Shown piece after piece: positions 10,886 through 20,464 of a DNA stretch of 41,975 nt (the first letter of the stretch is position 1; each line of letters starts with the position of its first letter). The notes under the pieces were generated by a model, which was given only the letters and a program-made list of their open reading frames with translations, was not told where the DNA came from and made no database searches. The stretch lies in contig NZ_QORI02000031.1 of assembly GCF_003325755.1 (NCBI RefSeq), positions 1-41,975 on the forward strand, given 5' to 3'. Source of the stretch: Pseudomonas sp. SST3. GTDB lineage: Bacteria; Pseudomonadota; Gammaproteobacteria; Pseudomonadales; Pseudomonadaceae. The position numbers were made by a program, and so were the translations under genes.

Positions 10886-11497
10886 ATGCTCAACGCCGAG
10901 ACACCCCGCCTCAAGTTCGCCCTTTACGGAGCGCACTCGAGCCTCGGCAATGCCGTGCTGTGCGAGCTGCTGACCCGCCAGCACGAGGTCGTGGCGCTGG
11001 TCGACGACTTCAATTCGATGACCGCTCGGCCGGGGCTGCGGGTCAAGACCGGCGACTTGTTCGATGCCATCAGCGTGTCGCAGAGCGTTGCCGGTATGGA
11101 CGCGGTGATCTGCCTCTACGACAGCCCGTCGGTACCCAGCGCATCCGGCGACGCAACCTTCGAGCAGCCACGCGGCTTCTATCAGGCGGTCGACGCCTTG
11201 TTGAGTGGATTACCAAAGGTCGGCGTCGAGCGCCTGTTGCTGGTAGCGGATTTCAGCGTTCATGGTGAGAAGCCCGATGCGGCCGCTGCCTTGCAGCGCA
11301 TCGCCGCGCACCCGATGAAATGGACGCTGGTAGATGCCGGAACCGACGGCGAAGACCTGTCGATCGAAGACCTCAGCAACCTCGACGGCTTGGCTAGCGA
11401 GGATCGCCGCGTACAGCTCCGGCGCATCGCCGCGGGGATGATCGACGAGCTTGAAGCCCCGCAGCATCTGCATCAACAGGTGCACTTCCGTCTCTGA
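10886..11497 (+). CDS. NAD(P)-binding Rossmann-fold (atypical SDR) protein
   Basis: A 203-residue protein with an N-terminal beta-alpha-beta nucleotide-binding pattern, FALYGAHSSLGNAVLCELL (about 11-29), a variant of GxxGxxG. It continues with VVALVDD and DAVICLYDS, the usual Rossmann strands, and resembles the NAD(P)H-binding domain of NmrA/SDR proteins shortened at the C-terminus. The SDR catalytic Tyr-x-x-x-Lys is not evident, so it may be a sensor or chaperone rather than an enzyme. It probably forms a two-gene unit with the upstream DUF883 gene. No specific function can be assigned. Confidence 0.75.
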   Translation: MLNAETPRLKFALYGAHSSLGNAVLCELLTRQHEVVALVDDFNSMTARPGLRVKTGDLFDAISVSQSVAGMDAVICLYDSPSVPSASGDATFEQPRGFYQAVDALLSGLPKVGVERLLLVADFSVHGEKPDAAAALQRIAAHPMKWTLVDAGTDGEDLSIEDLSNLDGLASEDRRVQLRRIAAGMIDELEAPQHLHQQVHFRL

Positions 11498-11504
11498 GCG
11501 ATGC

Positions 11505-11620
11505 TCAACCCGCCAACTGACTGCGCAACTGCGCCAGAACATCGGCCGACTCGGGCCTTACCCCACGCCATAACTCGAACGCGGCCGCTGCCTGCTCGAC
11601 CAGCATGCCCAGGCCATCAC
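11505..11620 (-). other. aroE: Displaced 3' end of aroE (other frame)
   Basis: In the frame one base off from the aroE coding frame, the minus strand encodes [19 protein letters not shown] and then a 16-residue tail before a TGA at 11505-11507. This is the conserved AroE C-terminus, including the Gln of the GMLVxQA motif. Joining it to the main frame restores a 272-residue protein, the usual family length. The break is explained by loss of one G in GTGGAT, leaving GTGAT at about 11616-11620. Confidence 0.85.
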
Positions 11621-12322
11621 GGGTCGACCGCCGAGGTTGGCCGCCCACAGGCAGAACGGCGTGGGCTCTGCGCCATACATCATGTCGTAGCAGAAAGTCG
11701 TGCCCAAGCGGATCAGGCTGTCGGCAAGGGGTGGCAGCTCGCCGCCGAGACTGGCGGAGGTACCGTTGATGATCACATCGAACGGACCGTGCAGCTGATC
11801 GAAGGCGCTCGCGCTGACCGATCCCAGTTCGGCGAATTCGCCGGCCAGCTGCTCGGCCTTGCTCAGTGTGCGATTGGCGATGACCAATGCAGCCGGTCGC
11901 TGCGCCAGCAATGGCCCGAGCACGCCGCGCACCGCGCCGCCAGCGCCCAATAGCAGTACGCGCTTGCCTTCCAGCGCCACGCCGGCGTTATCCAGCAGGT
12001 CGCGCACCAGGCCAATGCCATCAGTGTTGTCGCCCAGCAGCGTGGCGTCTTCGAGCTTCTTCAGGGTATTGACCGCCCCGGCACGCCGCGCGCGCTCGGT
12101 CAGCTGGTCAGCCAGGCGGAAAGCCTGTTCCTTGAACGGCACGGTGACATTGGCGCCACGGCCATCCATGAAAAATTGGCGAGCGAAACCGGAGAAATCA
12201 TCCAACGGCGCCAGCAGCGGCTCATAACTGAGCGACTGGCCCGTCTGCTGCGCGAACAGGCGATGAATCTGCGGGGATTTGCTGTGGCCGATGGGGTTGC
12301 CGAAAACGCCGTAGCGATCCAT
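11558..12322 (-). CDS. aroE: Shikimate dehydrogenase, frameshifted near the 3' end
   Basis: AroE reduces 3-dehydroshikimate to shikimate with NADPH in aromatic amino-acid synthesis. The first 230 or so residues are normal: [10 protein letters not shown] (substrate loop, 8-17), [10 protein letters not shown] with the catalytic Lys, NTDG, NADP-binding [15 protein letters not shown] and the NGTSASL segment. After [13 protein letters not shown] the frame runs into an unrelated tail ([10 protein letters not shown]...) and stops at 11558, giving 254 residues. The expected C-terminal helix [10 protein letters not shown] lies in another frame just downstream, so one base has been lost near 11618. Either the gene is damaged or the assembly has an error. 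The ATG has AGGA 9 nt upstream. hemF is 35 bases upstream on the same strand, so they are likely co-transcribed. Confidence 0.9.
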   Translation of the reverse strand: MDRYGVFGNPIGHSKSPQIHRLFAQQTGQSLSYEPLLAPLDDFSGFARQFFMDGRGANVTVPFKEQAFRLADQLTERARRAGAVNTLKKLEDATLLGDNTDGIGLVRDLLDNAGVALEGKRVLLLGAGGAVRGVLGPLLAQRPAALVIANRTLSKAEQLAGEFAELGSVSASAFDQLHGPFDVIINGTSASLGGELPPLADSLIRLGTTFCYDMMYGAEPTPFCLWAANLGGRPVMAWACWSSRQRPRSSYGVG

Positions 12323-12357
12323 GAAAACGGTCCTCGAAAGTTTGATCGGCTGCGGAG

Positions 12358-13416
<1,059 letters not shown>

Positions 13417-13428
13417 TCAGGAGTCGAT

Positions 13429-14406
13429 ATGTCACAGCGCATCCAGTTCAGCCAGCATGGCGGTCCCGAAGTTCTTGAGCAGGTAGACGCACCTGTCACG
13501 GCGCCCGGCGCCGGTGAAGTCCGGGTACGCAACCACGCGATCGGCCTGAATTTCATCGATACCTATTTCCGCAGTGGGCTCTATGTACCGCCGAGCTTGC
13601 CATCCGGCCTGGGTGCCGAAGGCGCGGGCGAAGTGGAGGCTATCGGCGAAGGCGTCAGCGGATTTCAGGTCGGCGACCGCGTTGCCTACGGTACCGGTCC
13701 GCTGGGCGCCTACGGCCAGCATCACACGCTGCCGGCGCGCCACTTGGTGAAACTGCCGGACTCAATCAGCTACGAGCAGGCCGCTGCGGTCATGCTCAAG
13801 GGACTGACCACCCAATACCTGTTACGCCAGACCCATGTCCTGCAGGCGGGCGAAACCGTGCTGTTCCACGCCGCAGCTGGTGGCGTCGGTTCGATTGCCT
13901 GCCAATGGGCCAAGGCCATCGGGGCCAAGCTGATCGGCGTGGTCGGTTCGGCGGAAAAAGCCGAGCGGGCCAAGGCGCTGGGTGCCTGGGCCACCATCGA
14001 CCGTACTCAGGAAAATGTCCCGCAGCGCGTGCTGGAACTCACCGATGGCAAGAAATGCCCGGTGGTCTACGATTCGGTGGGCAAGAGCAGCTGGGAGATT
14101 TCGCTGGACTGCGTGGCGCCGCGCGGCCTGCTGGTCAGCTTCGGCAATGCCTCAGGCGCGGTCACCGGGGTGAACCTCGGGGTACTGGCGCAGAAGGGCT
14201 CGCTGTACGTCACCCGGCCGACGCTCGCCGGCTACGCGGATACCGCAGAGCGGTTACAGGCCATGGCAGCCGAGCTGTTCGAGATGATCGCCAGCGGCAA
14301 GGTCAAGGTCGAGATTGATCAGCGCTACCCGCTCGCTGAAGCCGCCGAGGCGCAGCGCCAGCTGGCCGCGGGTCAGACCACCGGATCGACCATTCTGCTG
14401 CCCTGA
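13429..14406 (+). CDS. qor: NADPH:quinone reductase
   Basis: A 325-residue zinc-free medium-chain reductase, the classical Qor that passes one electron from NADPH to quinones. Visible are the N-terminal RIQFSQHGGPEVLE, GLNFIDTYFRSGLY (about 39-52), and the NADPH motif HAAAGGVGSIACQWAKA (about 145-161) with GVVGSAEKAERAKALGA after it. The ATG at 13429 has CAGGAG 5 nt upstream. The reading frame is open far upstream (to 12505) but that part is antisense to hemF and not coding. It converges with tsaC, with a hairpin between. Confidence 0.95.
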   Translation: MSQRIQFSQHGGPEVLEQVDAPVTAPGAGEVRVRNHAIGLNFIDTYFRSGLYVPPSLPSGLGAEGAGEVEAIGEGVSGFQVGDRVAYGTGPLGAYGQHHTLPARHLVKLPDSISYEQAAAVMLKGLTTQYLLRQTHVLQAGETVLFHAAAGGVGSIACQWAKAIGAKLIGVVGSAEKAERAKALGAWATIDRTQENVPQRVLELTDGKKCPVVYDSVGKSSWEISLDCVAPRGLLVSFGNASGAVTGVNLGVLAQKGSLYVTRPTLAGYADTAERLQAMAAELFEMIASGKVKVEIDQRYPLAEAAEAQRQLAAGQTTGSTILLP

Positions 14407-14419
14407 CGCTGGCGTCATC

Positions 14420-14445
14420 GCCGTCCTGCCTGCCATCAGGACGGC
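14420..14445. terminator. Hairpin between convergent qor and tsaC
   Basis: Perfect 9-bp inverted repeat GCCGTCCTG / CAGGACGGC around an 8-base loop. It starts 13 bases after the qor stop and overlaps the last codons and the stop of tsaC. There is no strong T run on either side, so it may work as a weak bidirectional terminator or 3'-end stabiliser. Confidence 0.5.
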
Positions 14446-14993
14446 CGAATGACCTCGCCGCTACGCAGATCACGGATGGTGCTGGGGTTGCGCCGCCCGC
14501 CCAGGCGGCCGCCGAGCACCGCGTCGAGTTGGCCCGGAAAGTACTGCTCCACACGCAAGCGTGAGCGCGCCGAAGGCCTGCCGGCGGGATTCGCCGAAGT
14601 GGATACCAGCGGCCCGGTCAGTGCGCACAGCCGGGCGACCAGGGGATGATCGCTGACCCGCAGGGCCACGCTGTCGTGCTTGCCGGTGATCCACTCAGGC
14701 AGCCGCTGGCGATGCGGCACCAGCCAGGTATTGGGCCCCGGCCAGGTCCCTGCCAGGCGATCGAGCCAGCGCTCGGGTAGATCCTCCAGCAGAAACTCGA
14801 ATTGCTCGACGCAGTCGGCCACCAGAATCAGGCCCTTTTCCACCGGCCGCTCCTTCAACGCCAGCAACCGATGCACCGCATCGCTGTTCCACGGGTCACA
14901 ACCGAGCCCCCAGACCGCTTCAGTCGGATAGGCGATGACCCCACCGTTCCTGACCACACGGGCCGCCTGCTGCACACGCCAGTTACCGACCAT
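14436..14993 (-). CDS. tsaC: Threonylcarbamoyl-AMP synthase
   Basis: A 185-residue YrdC/Sua5-family enzyme that makes L-threonylcarbamoyl-AMP from Thr, bicarbonate and ATP, the first step of the t6A37 tRNA modification. Motifs are [18 protein letters not shown] (about 17-34), KERP, the basic pocket and [13 protein letters not shown] (about 139-151). The ATG at 14993 has GGAGG 5 nt upstream and gives the normal TsaC length. The dprA gene ends 61 bases upstream, as in other Pseudomonas genomes. Confidence 0.94.
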   Translation of the reverse strand: MVGNWRVQQAARVVRNGGVIAYPTEAVWGLGCDPWNSDAVHRLLALKERPVEKGLILVADCVEQFEFLLEDLPERWLDRLAGTWPGPNTWLVPHRQRLPEWITGKHDSVALRVSDHPLVARLCALTGPLVSTSANPAGRPSARSRLRVEQYFPGQLDAVLGGRLGGRRNPSTIRDLRSGEVIRPS

Positions 14994-15054
14994 CACCACC
15001 TCCGCTGACTGATCGGCGCAGTTTACCCAAGCGCATGAGGCTGCACAGCTGCGC

Positions 15055-16146
15055 TCAGCCGGCTCGCGCCCCCCATAGGCCGTTCTCGCAAGCGACCAGT
15101 CCCTCAATTTCCAGCTCGGTCAGCTCCGCCAGTACCTGTGCCAGGGGCTGCGTCAATGCAGCCGCGAGCGTCTCACTGGTCATCGGTGCGGCATGCAACT
15201 GCGCGAGCAGCGGATGAACCAGCCGCTCGGGTTGCGGTTGACTAGCTGCAGCCGTATGCCGCCAACCCTGCAATGCCTGGAGAATATCGTCGACGCTTTC
15301 CACCAGCGCCGCCCCCTGCCGAATCAGCTGATGACAGCCGCGTGCGCCGGGATGATGAATCGAACCGGGGATGGCGTAGACCTCGCGGCCCTGTTCGGCA
15401 GCAAGCCGGGCGGTAATCAGCGAACCGCTCAAGGGGCTCGCTTCGACCACCAGCACACCCAGCGAAAGCCCGCTGATGATGCGGTTGCGACGGGGAAAGT
15501 TGGAGGCGTGCGGTGCGCAATCCAGCGGCAGCTCGGACACCAGCGCGCCGCCGCCTTCGACAATGCGCGCGGCGAGGCCAAGGTGGCGCCGTGGATAAAG
15601 CTGCTGCAGGCCAGTACCCAGCACGGCAATGGTCTTGCCGTTTACATCCAGCGCCCCCTGGTGCGCCGCTCCGTCTATGCCAAGGGCAAGACCGCTTGTG
15701 ATCACGAAACCGCCCGCAGCGAGGCTCCGCGCAAAAGCCATGGCATTGTCCAGGCCCGGACGCGAGGCGCGACGGCTACCGACCATGGCCAGCTGCGGCC
15801 GCTCCAGCAGGCTCGGGTCACCTTCGACGAACAACAGCGGCGGGGCATCCGGCAGTTCCGCCAGCAAGGCTGGGTAGCAGGGATCGTCCCACATCAGTAG
15901 CTGATGGCCTGGTTGTTCCAGCCAGGTCAGCGCCAGGGCGGCACGCTCGCGTATTACCGAGCTACGTCTGGGTTCGGCGCAACTGGCTGGCAGCCCCAAT
16001 GCGCGCCAGGCGGCGGCCGGGGCGCTGAGCGCAGAGGCGGCATCAGGGAAAGCACTGAGCAATTTGTGCAGACGCCGCGGACCAAGCTCCGGCAGCAGAT
16101 GCAGGCGCAGGCGGGCTTCCAGTTCGGCAGGGGAATTCGCAGGCAT
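15055..16146 (-). CDS. dprA: DNA-processing protein DprA
   Basis: DprA protects incoming single-stranded DNA and loads RecA during natural transformation, a trait well known in P. stutzeri. This 363-residue version has the Rossmann-like DNA-binding core ([79 protein letters not shown]) after an N-terminal SAM-like helical part, and a C-terminal winged-helix domain (about 290-355, [11 protein letters not shown]). The start is uncertain: ATG 16146 ([13 protein letters not shown]) is preceded by GGA only at 12 nt, while ATG 16182 has no ribosome-binding site. Order LysM-dprA-tsaC is conserved. Confidence 0.92.
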   Translation of the reverse strand: MPANSPAELEARLRLHLLPELGPRRLHKLLSAFPDAASALSAPAAAWRALGLPASCAEPRRSSVIRERAALALTWLEQPGHQLLMWDDPCYPALLAELPDAPPLLFVEGDPSLLERPQLAMVGSRRASRPGLDNAMAFARSLAAGGFVITSGLALGIDGAAHQGALDVNGKTIAVLGTGLQQLYPRRHLGLAARIVEGGGALVSELPLDCAPHASNFPRRNRIISGLSLGVLVVEASPLSGSLITARLAAEQGREVYAIPGSIHHPGARGCHQLIRQGAALVESVDDILQALQGWRHTAAASQPQPERLVHPLLAQLHAAPMTSETLAAALTQPLAQVLAELTELEIEGLVACENGLWGARAG

Positions 16147-16198
16147 GAGTGAACATTCCTTGTCTCGTCGCACCGCATCCATGCGGTGGTATCAGCAG

Positions 16199-16223
16199 AA
16201 AAAAGCCCCGCATTTGCGGGGCT
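16199..16223 (-). terminator. Rho-independent terminator of the LysM gene
   Basis: On the minus strand AGCCCCGC-AAAT-GCGGGGCT forms a perfect 8-bp stem directly followed by TTTTT, starting 8 bases after the LysM gene stop. It separates that gene from dprA. Confidence 0.88.
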
Positions 16224-16231
16224 CGGGTAAC

Positions 16232-17257
16232 TCAGGGATTGCGGACCTTGTCCATCACCGCCAGCGAGCGGGTGGCCTGCAGCACCAGACCGTAGCTGAG
16301 CTTGTCGTAGGTACGGAACACCATCAGCAGTCCCGAACGCTCGTCAGGAATCTTGACGTTTTCACCCGTCACCCGGTCGCGGACGGTTTCGCCGGTCTTG
16401 TACACAGCCAGCACGTTGCCGATGCTCAGCCCGTCGCGTGCGCCCTTGTTCAGGGTGACCACATCGAACTGGCCGATCTGGGTCACGCCACGCGGCACGT
16501 CGAGGATCACGCCATTGACTTCGCCTTCCGGCTCGCTCGGCATGAAGGTCGAGTTCACCGCACGCTCCTCGCTGGGGAACATGCGATCACCGATACGCGC
16601 TTCCTGGGTGACTCGAGTGAGCATCATGGTGGCGATGTCGCCTTCCATGTCGAGTAGTTCGGCGGTACCCACGTCATCGGCGTTGATGCCTAGGAACTCC
16701 TGGGTTTCGGGATCCATGTAAGTCTTGCCCTGACGGAAGATGCCGTAGACGCCGATGCCGTCCTGGAATTCGCCACGTCCGTAGACACGGTCGCCGGATC
16801 CGCTGATGACGCGCTCGGCATTGCCGGCAACGATGTAGGGCGCGGCTTCGAATTCAGCGGCACTGTCGACGATTCGGTTGCTCAGCAGGAAGCTGTTGAT
16901 CGCTTCAAGCGGGATGGTGCTGATGGCCTCGGCCATGGGGGTGGTGCGAATGGTAGGCGAGAGCTTGATGGTTCCGCGCGACGCGCCGCGGTTAAGCATG
17001 ACGCGCGGCTGGCCGTCGATGTAGACCAGACTCAGACGGTCGCCGGGGTAGATCAGGTGCGGGTTTTCGACCTGGGGGTTGGCGTGCCAGAGCTCCGGCC
17101 ATTTCCAAGGTTCGCTGAGGAAGCGACCGGAAATGTCCCAGAGTGTGTCGCCTTTCACTACGGTGTACTGCTCCGGATGATCATCCTTGAGCTGCACAGC
17201 GGCCTGTGCCATGCCGCCAACCGCCACCAGGAGCAGGGCGAGTAGTGATTTCCTCAT
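16232..17257 (-). CDS. LysM peptidoglycan-binding domain protein
   Basis: A 341-residue exported protein. Residues 1-19 are a signal peptide (MRKSLLALLLVAVGGMAQA). A single LysM domain follows (about 30-80: QYTVVKGDTLWDISGRFL, then NPHLIYPGDRLSL), which binds peptidoglycan N-acetylglucosamine. The remaining 250 residues match a conserved Pseudomonas protein of the same length encoded next to def (PA0020-like) and have no catalytic motif that I recognise. The ATG at 17257 has AAGGGA 8 nt upstream. It is divergent from def across 148 bases. A periplasmic, cell-wall-associated role is likely, but no precise function is known to me. Confidence 0.9.
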   Translation of the reverse strand: MRKSLLALLLVAVGGMAQAAVQLKDDHPEQYTVVKGDTLWDISGRFLSEPWKWPELWHANPQVENPHLIYPGDRLSLVYIDGQPRVMLNRGASRGTIKLSPTIRTTPMAEAISTIPLEAINSFLLSNRIVDSAAEFEAAPYIVAGNAERVISGSGDRVYGRGEFQDGIGVYGIFRQGKTYMDPETQEFLGINADDVGTAELLDMEGDIATMMLTRVTQEARIGDRMFPSEERAVNSTFMPSEPEGEVNGVILDVPRGVTQIGQFDVVTLNKGARDGLSIGNVLAVYKTGETVRDRVTGENVKIPDERSGLLMVFRTYDKLSYGLVLQATRSLAVMDKVRNP

Positions 17258-17405
17258 GTGGTGAATCCCTTTATGATGTGCTTTCACGTAAAGCGCCCTA
17301 GCGCCGCAGAAACCCTTGTGGAAAGCGGCGTTAAGCCGTTTACAAGCTGCTCGGCATCTTAGCAGCGGCTTTTGACTTTATTCCATAAGTGCATCACAAA
17401 CGCAT

Positions 17406-17912
17406 ATGGCAATCCTGAACATCCTAGAATTTCCCGATCCGCGCCTGCGCACCATCGCTAAACCGGTGGACGTGGTCGATGACGGCATACGCCAGCTGAT
17501 CGACGACATGTTCGAGACCATGTACGACGCCCCTGGCATCGGCCTGGCCGCGACGCAGGTCAATGTGCACAAGCGCGTGGTGGTGATGGATCTGTCCGAG
17601 GACAAGTCCGAGCCCCGTGTTTTCATCAATCCCGAGTTCGAGTTCCTGACCGACGAGATGGAGCAGTACCAGGAAGGATGCCTGTCGGTGCCCGGCTTTT
17701 ACGAGAACGTTGACCGGCCGCAGAAGGTCAAGGTCAAGGCGCTGGACCGCGATGGCCAGCCCTACGAGCTGATCGCCGAAGGCCTGCTCGCGGTCTGCAT
17801 CCAGCATGAGTGCGATCACCTCAACGGCAAGCTGTTCGTAGATTATCTGTCCAACCTCAAGCGCGACCGGATCAAGAAGAAGCTGGAAAAGATCCACCGT
17901 CAGCAGGCTTGA
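17406..17912 (+). CDS. def: Peptide deformylase
   Basis: A 168-residue cytosolic metalloenzyme that removes the N-formyl group from nascent proteins. All three family motifs are present: GIGLAATQ (about 45-52), EGCLSVP (90-96) and QHECDHLNG (133-141), supplying the metal-binding Cys and two His and the catalytic Glu. No clear ribosome-binding site precedes the ATG, which is unusual for a highly needed gene, yet the N-terminus [15 protein letters not shown] is canonical. A strong terminator follows it, then fmt, so fmt-rsmB expression depends on read-through or another promoter. Confidence 0.96.
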   Translation: MAILNILEFPDPRLRTIAKPVDVVDDGIRQLIDDMFETMYDAPGIGLAATQVNVHKRVVVMDLSEDKSEPRVFINPEFEFLTDEMEQYQEGCLSVPGFYENVDRPQKVKVKALDRDGQPYELIAEGLLAVCIQHECDHLNGKLFVDYLSNLKRDRIKKKLEKIHRQQA

Positions 17913-17922
17913 TTCCGACCCC

Positions 17923-17949
17923 AAAGGCTTGCAGCAGCAAGCCTTTTTT
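17923..17949 (+). terminator. Terminator between def and fmt
   Basis: AAAGGCTTGC / GCAAGCCTTT form a perfect 10-bp stem with an AGCA loop, followed by TTTA. It lies 10 bases after the def stop and 17 bases before the fmt start, so it can attenuate def-fmt read-through. Confidence 0.85.
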
Positions 17950-17966
17950 ATTGACGAGTCCTTTCC

Positions 17967-18896
17967 ATGCGCATCGTTTTCGCCGGTACTCCGGAATTCG
18001 CCGCTCAGCATCTGCAAGCCCTGCTCGACGCCAAGCGTGATGTGGTGACGGTTTACACCCAGCCGGATCGGCCTGCAGGTCGCGGGCAGAAGCTGATGCC
18101 CAGCCCGGTCAAGCAGCTCGCGCTGCAGCACGGGATTGCCGTGTACCAGCCACAGACCCTGCGCGATCCGGCGGCTCAAGCGGAACTGGCGGGACTGCAG
18201 GCCGACCTGATGGTAGTGGTCGCCTACGGCTTGATCCTGCCGCAGGCGGTGCTGGATCTGCCTCGCCTGGGCTGCATCAACAGCCACGCGTCGCTGTTGC
18301 CACGCTGGCGTGGTGCCGCGCCAATTCAGCGCGCGATCGAAGCGGGCGATGCCGAATCCGGGGTGACCGTGATGCAGATGGAAGCCGGCCTGGATACCGG
18401 TCCGATGCTGCTCAAGGTCAGCACACCGATCACAGCTGACGACACCGGCGGCAGCCTCCATGACCGCCTTGCCGAGCTCGGCTCGAATGCCGTGGTTGAA
18501 GCCGTCGCCGCGCTCGAATCCGGCACGCTCGTCGGCGAGGTTCAGGACGATAGCCTGGCTACCTACGCGCACAAACTGAACAAGGACGAGGCACGCATCG
18601 ACTGGAGCCGCCCGGCCATCGAACTCGAACGCCTGGTGCGCGCCTTTCACCCTTGGCCGATCTGCCACAGCCAGTTGGATGAGGCCGCGGTGAAAATCCA
18701 CGCAGCGCGACCAGCGGCCGGGCAAGGCGCGCCCGGCCAGATACTCGATGCTGGTAAGGACGGTCTGCATGTGGCGTGCGGCACGGGCTCGCTGCTGCTT
18801 ACGCGCCTGCAGTTGCCGAACGGCAAGCCGTTGAATTTCAGCGATCTGTACAACAGCCGACGTGAGCAATTCACGCCCGGCAAGGTATTCCAATAA
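17967..18896 (+). CDS. fmt: Methionyl-tRNA formyltransferase
   Basis: A 309-residue enzyme that formylates Met-tRNAfMet with 10-formyl-tetrahydrofolate. The hydrolase-fold core has FAGTPEFA (5-12), a PAGRGQKL loop, [20 protein letters not shown] with catalytic Asn and His, and LDTGPML with the catalytic Asp; the C-terminal OB-like domain starts near residue 207. It is downstream of def, its functional partner, beyond a terminator. It overlaps rsmB by one base (TAATG), so the two are translationally coupled. Confidence 0.96.
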   Translation: MRIVFAGTPEFAAQHLQALLDAKRDVVTVYTQPDRPAGRGQKLMPSPVKQLALQHGIAVYQPQTLRDPAAQAELAGLQADLMVVVAYGLILPQAVLDLPRLGCINSHASLLPRWRGAAPIQRAIEAGDAESGVTVMQMEAGLDTGPMLLKVSTPITADDTGGSLHDRLAELGSNAVVEAVAALESGTLVGEVQDDSLATYAHKLNKDEARIDWSRPAIELERLVRAFHPWPICHSQLDEAAVKIHAARPAAGQGAPGQILDAGKDGLHVACGTGSLLLTRLQLPNGKPLNFSDLYNSRREQFTPGKVFQ

Positions 18897-20227
18897 TGTC
18901 GATGAACCCGCGCCTCGCCGCCGCCCGCGCACTGGGCGTGGTGCTGTCCGGCAAAGCCTCGCTGAACAGCAGCCTGCCCGAGGTATTAAGCAAGGTCGAT
19001 GCCCGCGACCGCGGCCTGACGCAAGAACTGGCGTTCGGTACCGCCCGCTGGCAGCCGCGCTTGGCCGGCCTTGCCGAGCGTTTGTTGCAGAAGCCCTTCA
19101 AGGCCGCCGACCGCGATGTCGAAGCCTTGCTGCTGGTCGGTCTCTACCAGCTGTTCTATACCCGCATACCGCCGCACGCCGCCATTGGCGAAACCGTCGG
19201 CTGTGCACAAAAACTGAAGAAGCCCTGGGCCAAGGGTCTGCTCAACGCCGTGCTGCGTAACGCGCAGCGTGATGGTGAAGCACTGTTCGCTGAACTGGAG
19301 CACGACCCCGTGATCCGTTTCGCTCACCCGCGTTGGATGCAGAAATCCTTGAAGGCGCACTGGCCGGAGCACTGGCAGGCGATCTGCACGGCGAACAACA
19401 TCCATCCGCCGATGATGCTGCGAGTCAATCATCGCCAGGTCGAGCGCGATGACTATCTTGGCGAACTGCAGGCTGCCGGCATCGAAGCCTTTCCCTGCAG
19501 CCACAGCGAAGATGGCATCCGTCTGGCCGCGGCCTGCGATGTCAGCCAGTTGCCCGGTTTTGCCGAAGGTCGCGTCAGTGTGCAGGACGAAGCGGCGCAG
19601 CTGGCCGCCGGACTGCTGGATCTGGCGCCGGGTCAACACGTACTGGATGCCTGCTGTGCGCCTGGCGGCAAGACCTGCCACATCCTCGAGCGCGAGCCGA
19701 ACCTTCAGAGAGTCGTCGCGCTGGACCTGGAGCCCAAGCGGCTGCAGCGTGTGCAGGAAAACCTCGACCGCCTGCAGCTACAGGCGACGCTGGTAGCTGC
19801 CGACGCCCGCGCCACCGACCAGTGGTGGGACGGCCAACCGTTCCAGCGCATTCTGCTCGATGCCCCCTGTTCGGCGACCGGCGTGATTCGCCGCCACCCC
19901 GACATCAAGCTGGCCCGCCAGGCCGACGACATTGCGCCGTTGGCAGCCCTGCAAGGCGAAATGCTCGATGCGCTCTGGCCGACGCTGGCGGTCGGTGGCG
20001 TGCTGCTCTACGCCACCTGCTCCGTGTTGCCGACCGAAAACCGCGACGTGATCGAGGCCTTCCTGGCGCGCATGCCGGGTGCCCGTGAGCTGGATCTGCC
20101 GAGCGAATTCGGTATCGAACAGTCACATGGTCGTCAGTTGCTGCCGCAGGAAAACGGCCACGATGGCTTCTACTACGCCAAATTGATGAAAATCGCGGCC
20201 CAACCAACGGCGAACTTATCGAAATGA
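18896..20227 (+). CDS. rsmB: 16S rRNA (cytosine967-C5)-methyltransferase
   Basis: A 443-residue enzyme that methylates C967 of 16S rRNA. The N-terminal NusB-like RNA-binding domain (about 5-140, [16 protein letters not shown]) is followed by the SAM-dependent methyltransferase domain: [12 protein letters not shown] (247-258), [26 protein letters not shown] with the catalytic Cys, and [10 protein letters not shown] with the second Cys. The ATG at 18896 overlaps the fmt stop. The def-fmt-rsmB-trkA order is conserved in Pseudomonas. Confidence 0.95.
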   Translation: MSMNPRLAAARALGVVLSGKASLNSSLPEVLSKVDARDRGLTQELAFGTARWQPRLAGLAERLLQKPFKAADRDVEALLLVGLYQLFYTRIPPHAAIGETVGCAQKLKKPWAKGLLNAVLRNAQRDGEALFAELEHDPVIRFAHPRWMQKSLKAHWPEHWQAICTANNIHPPMMLRVNHRQVERDDYLGELQAAGIEAFPCSHSEDGIRLAAACDVSQLPGFAEGRVSVQDEAAQLAAGLLDLAPGQHVLDACCAPGGKTCHILEREPNLQRVVALDLEPKRLQRVQENLDRLQLQATLVAADARATDQWWDGQPFQRILLDAPCSATGVIRRHPDIKLARQADDIAPLAALQGEMLDALWPTLAVGGVLLYATCSVLPTENRDVIEAFLARMPGARELDLPSEFGIEQSHGRQLLPQENGHDGFYYAKLMKIAAQPTANLSK

Positions 20228-20331
20228 ACAGTGGCGCGTCTTGGTGAGATGGAATGAGCAAGGTGGTGAGGCGGCGGGCTAAAGCCCCACGCTATATGAC
20301 GAGGCGGGCCATCCGAGGCGCCGGTGCATAG

Positions 20332-20365
20332 CACCGTAGGGTGGGCTTCAGCCCACCCTACGGTG
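20332..20365. repeat. Perfect 16-bp inverted repeat, GTAGGGTGGGC family
   Basis: CACCGTAGGGTGGGCT and AGCCCACCCTACGGTG are perfect complements around a two-base TC centre. Partial copies flank it: GGCGGGCTAAAGCCCCAC (20273-20290) and GGTGGGCTAAAGCCTGCC (20378-20395). The spacer between rsmB and trkA (20228-20464) thus holds three related palindromes and no gene. It looks like a Pseudomonas REP family and may also serve as a transcription barrier. Confidence 0.78.
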
Positions 20366-20464
20366 TCATTCGATTGCGGTGGGCTAAAGCCTGCCCTACC
20401 GATGTGTAACCGAAGTTTGGCCAAAATCATGGGCGGCCGATAGCCGCCCTCCAGGAGCGAGTTC

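Noticed and set aside
17258..17405. TTGACT hexamer as -35 of def
   Set aside because: No acceptable -10 hexamer at 16-18 bases downstream, so no promoter is called.
17424..18932. Open frame of over 500 codons on the minus strand over def and fmt
   Set aside because: Pure shadow of two fully conserved plus-strand genes; long antisense frames are usual in GC-rich DNA.
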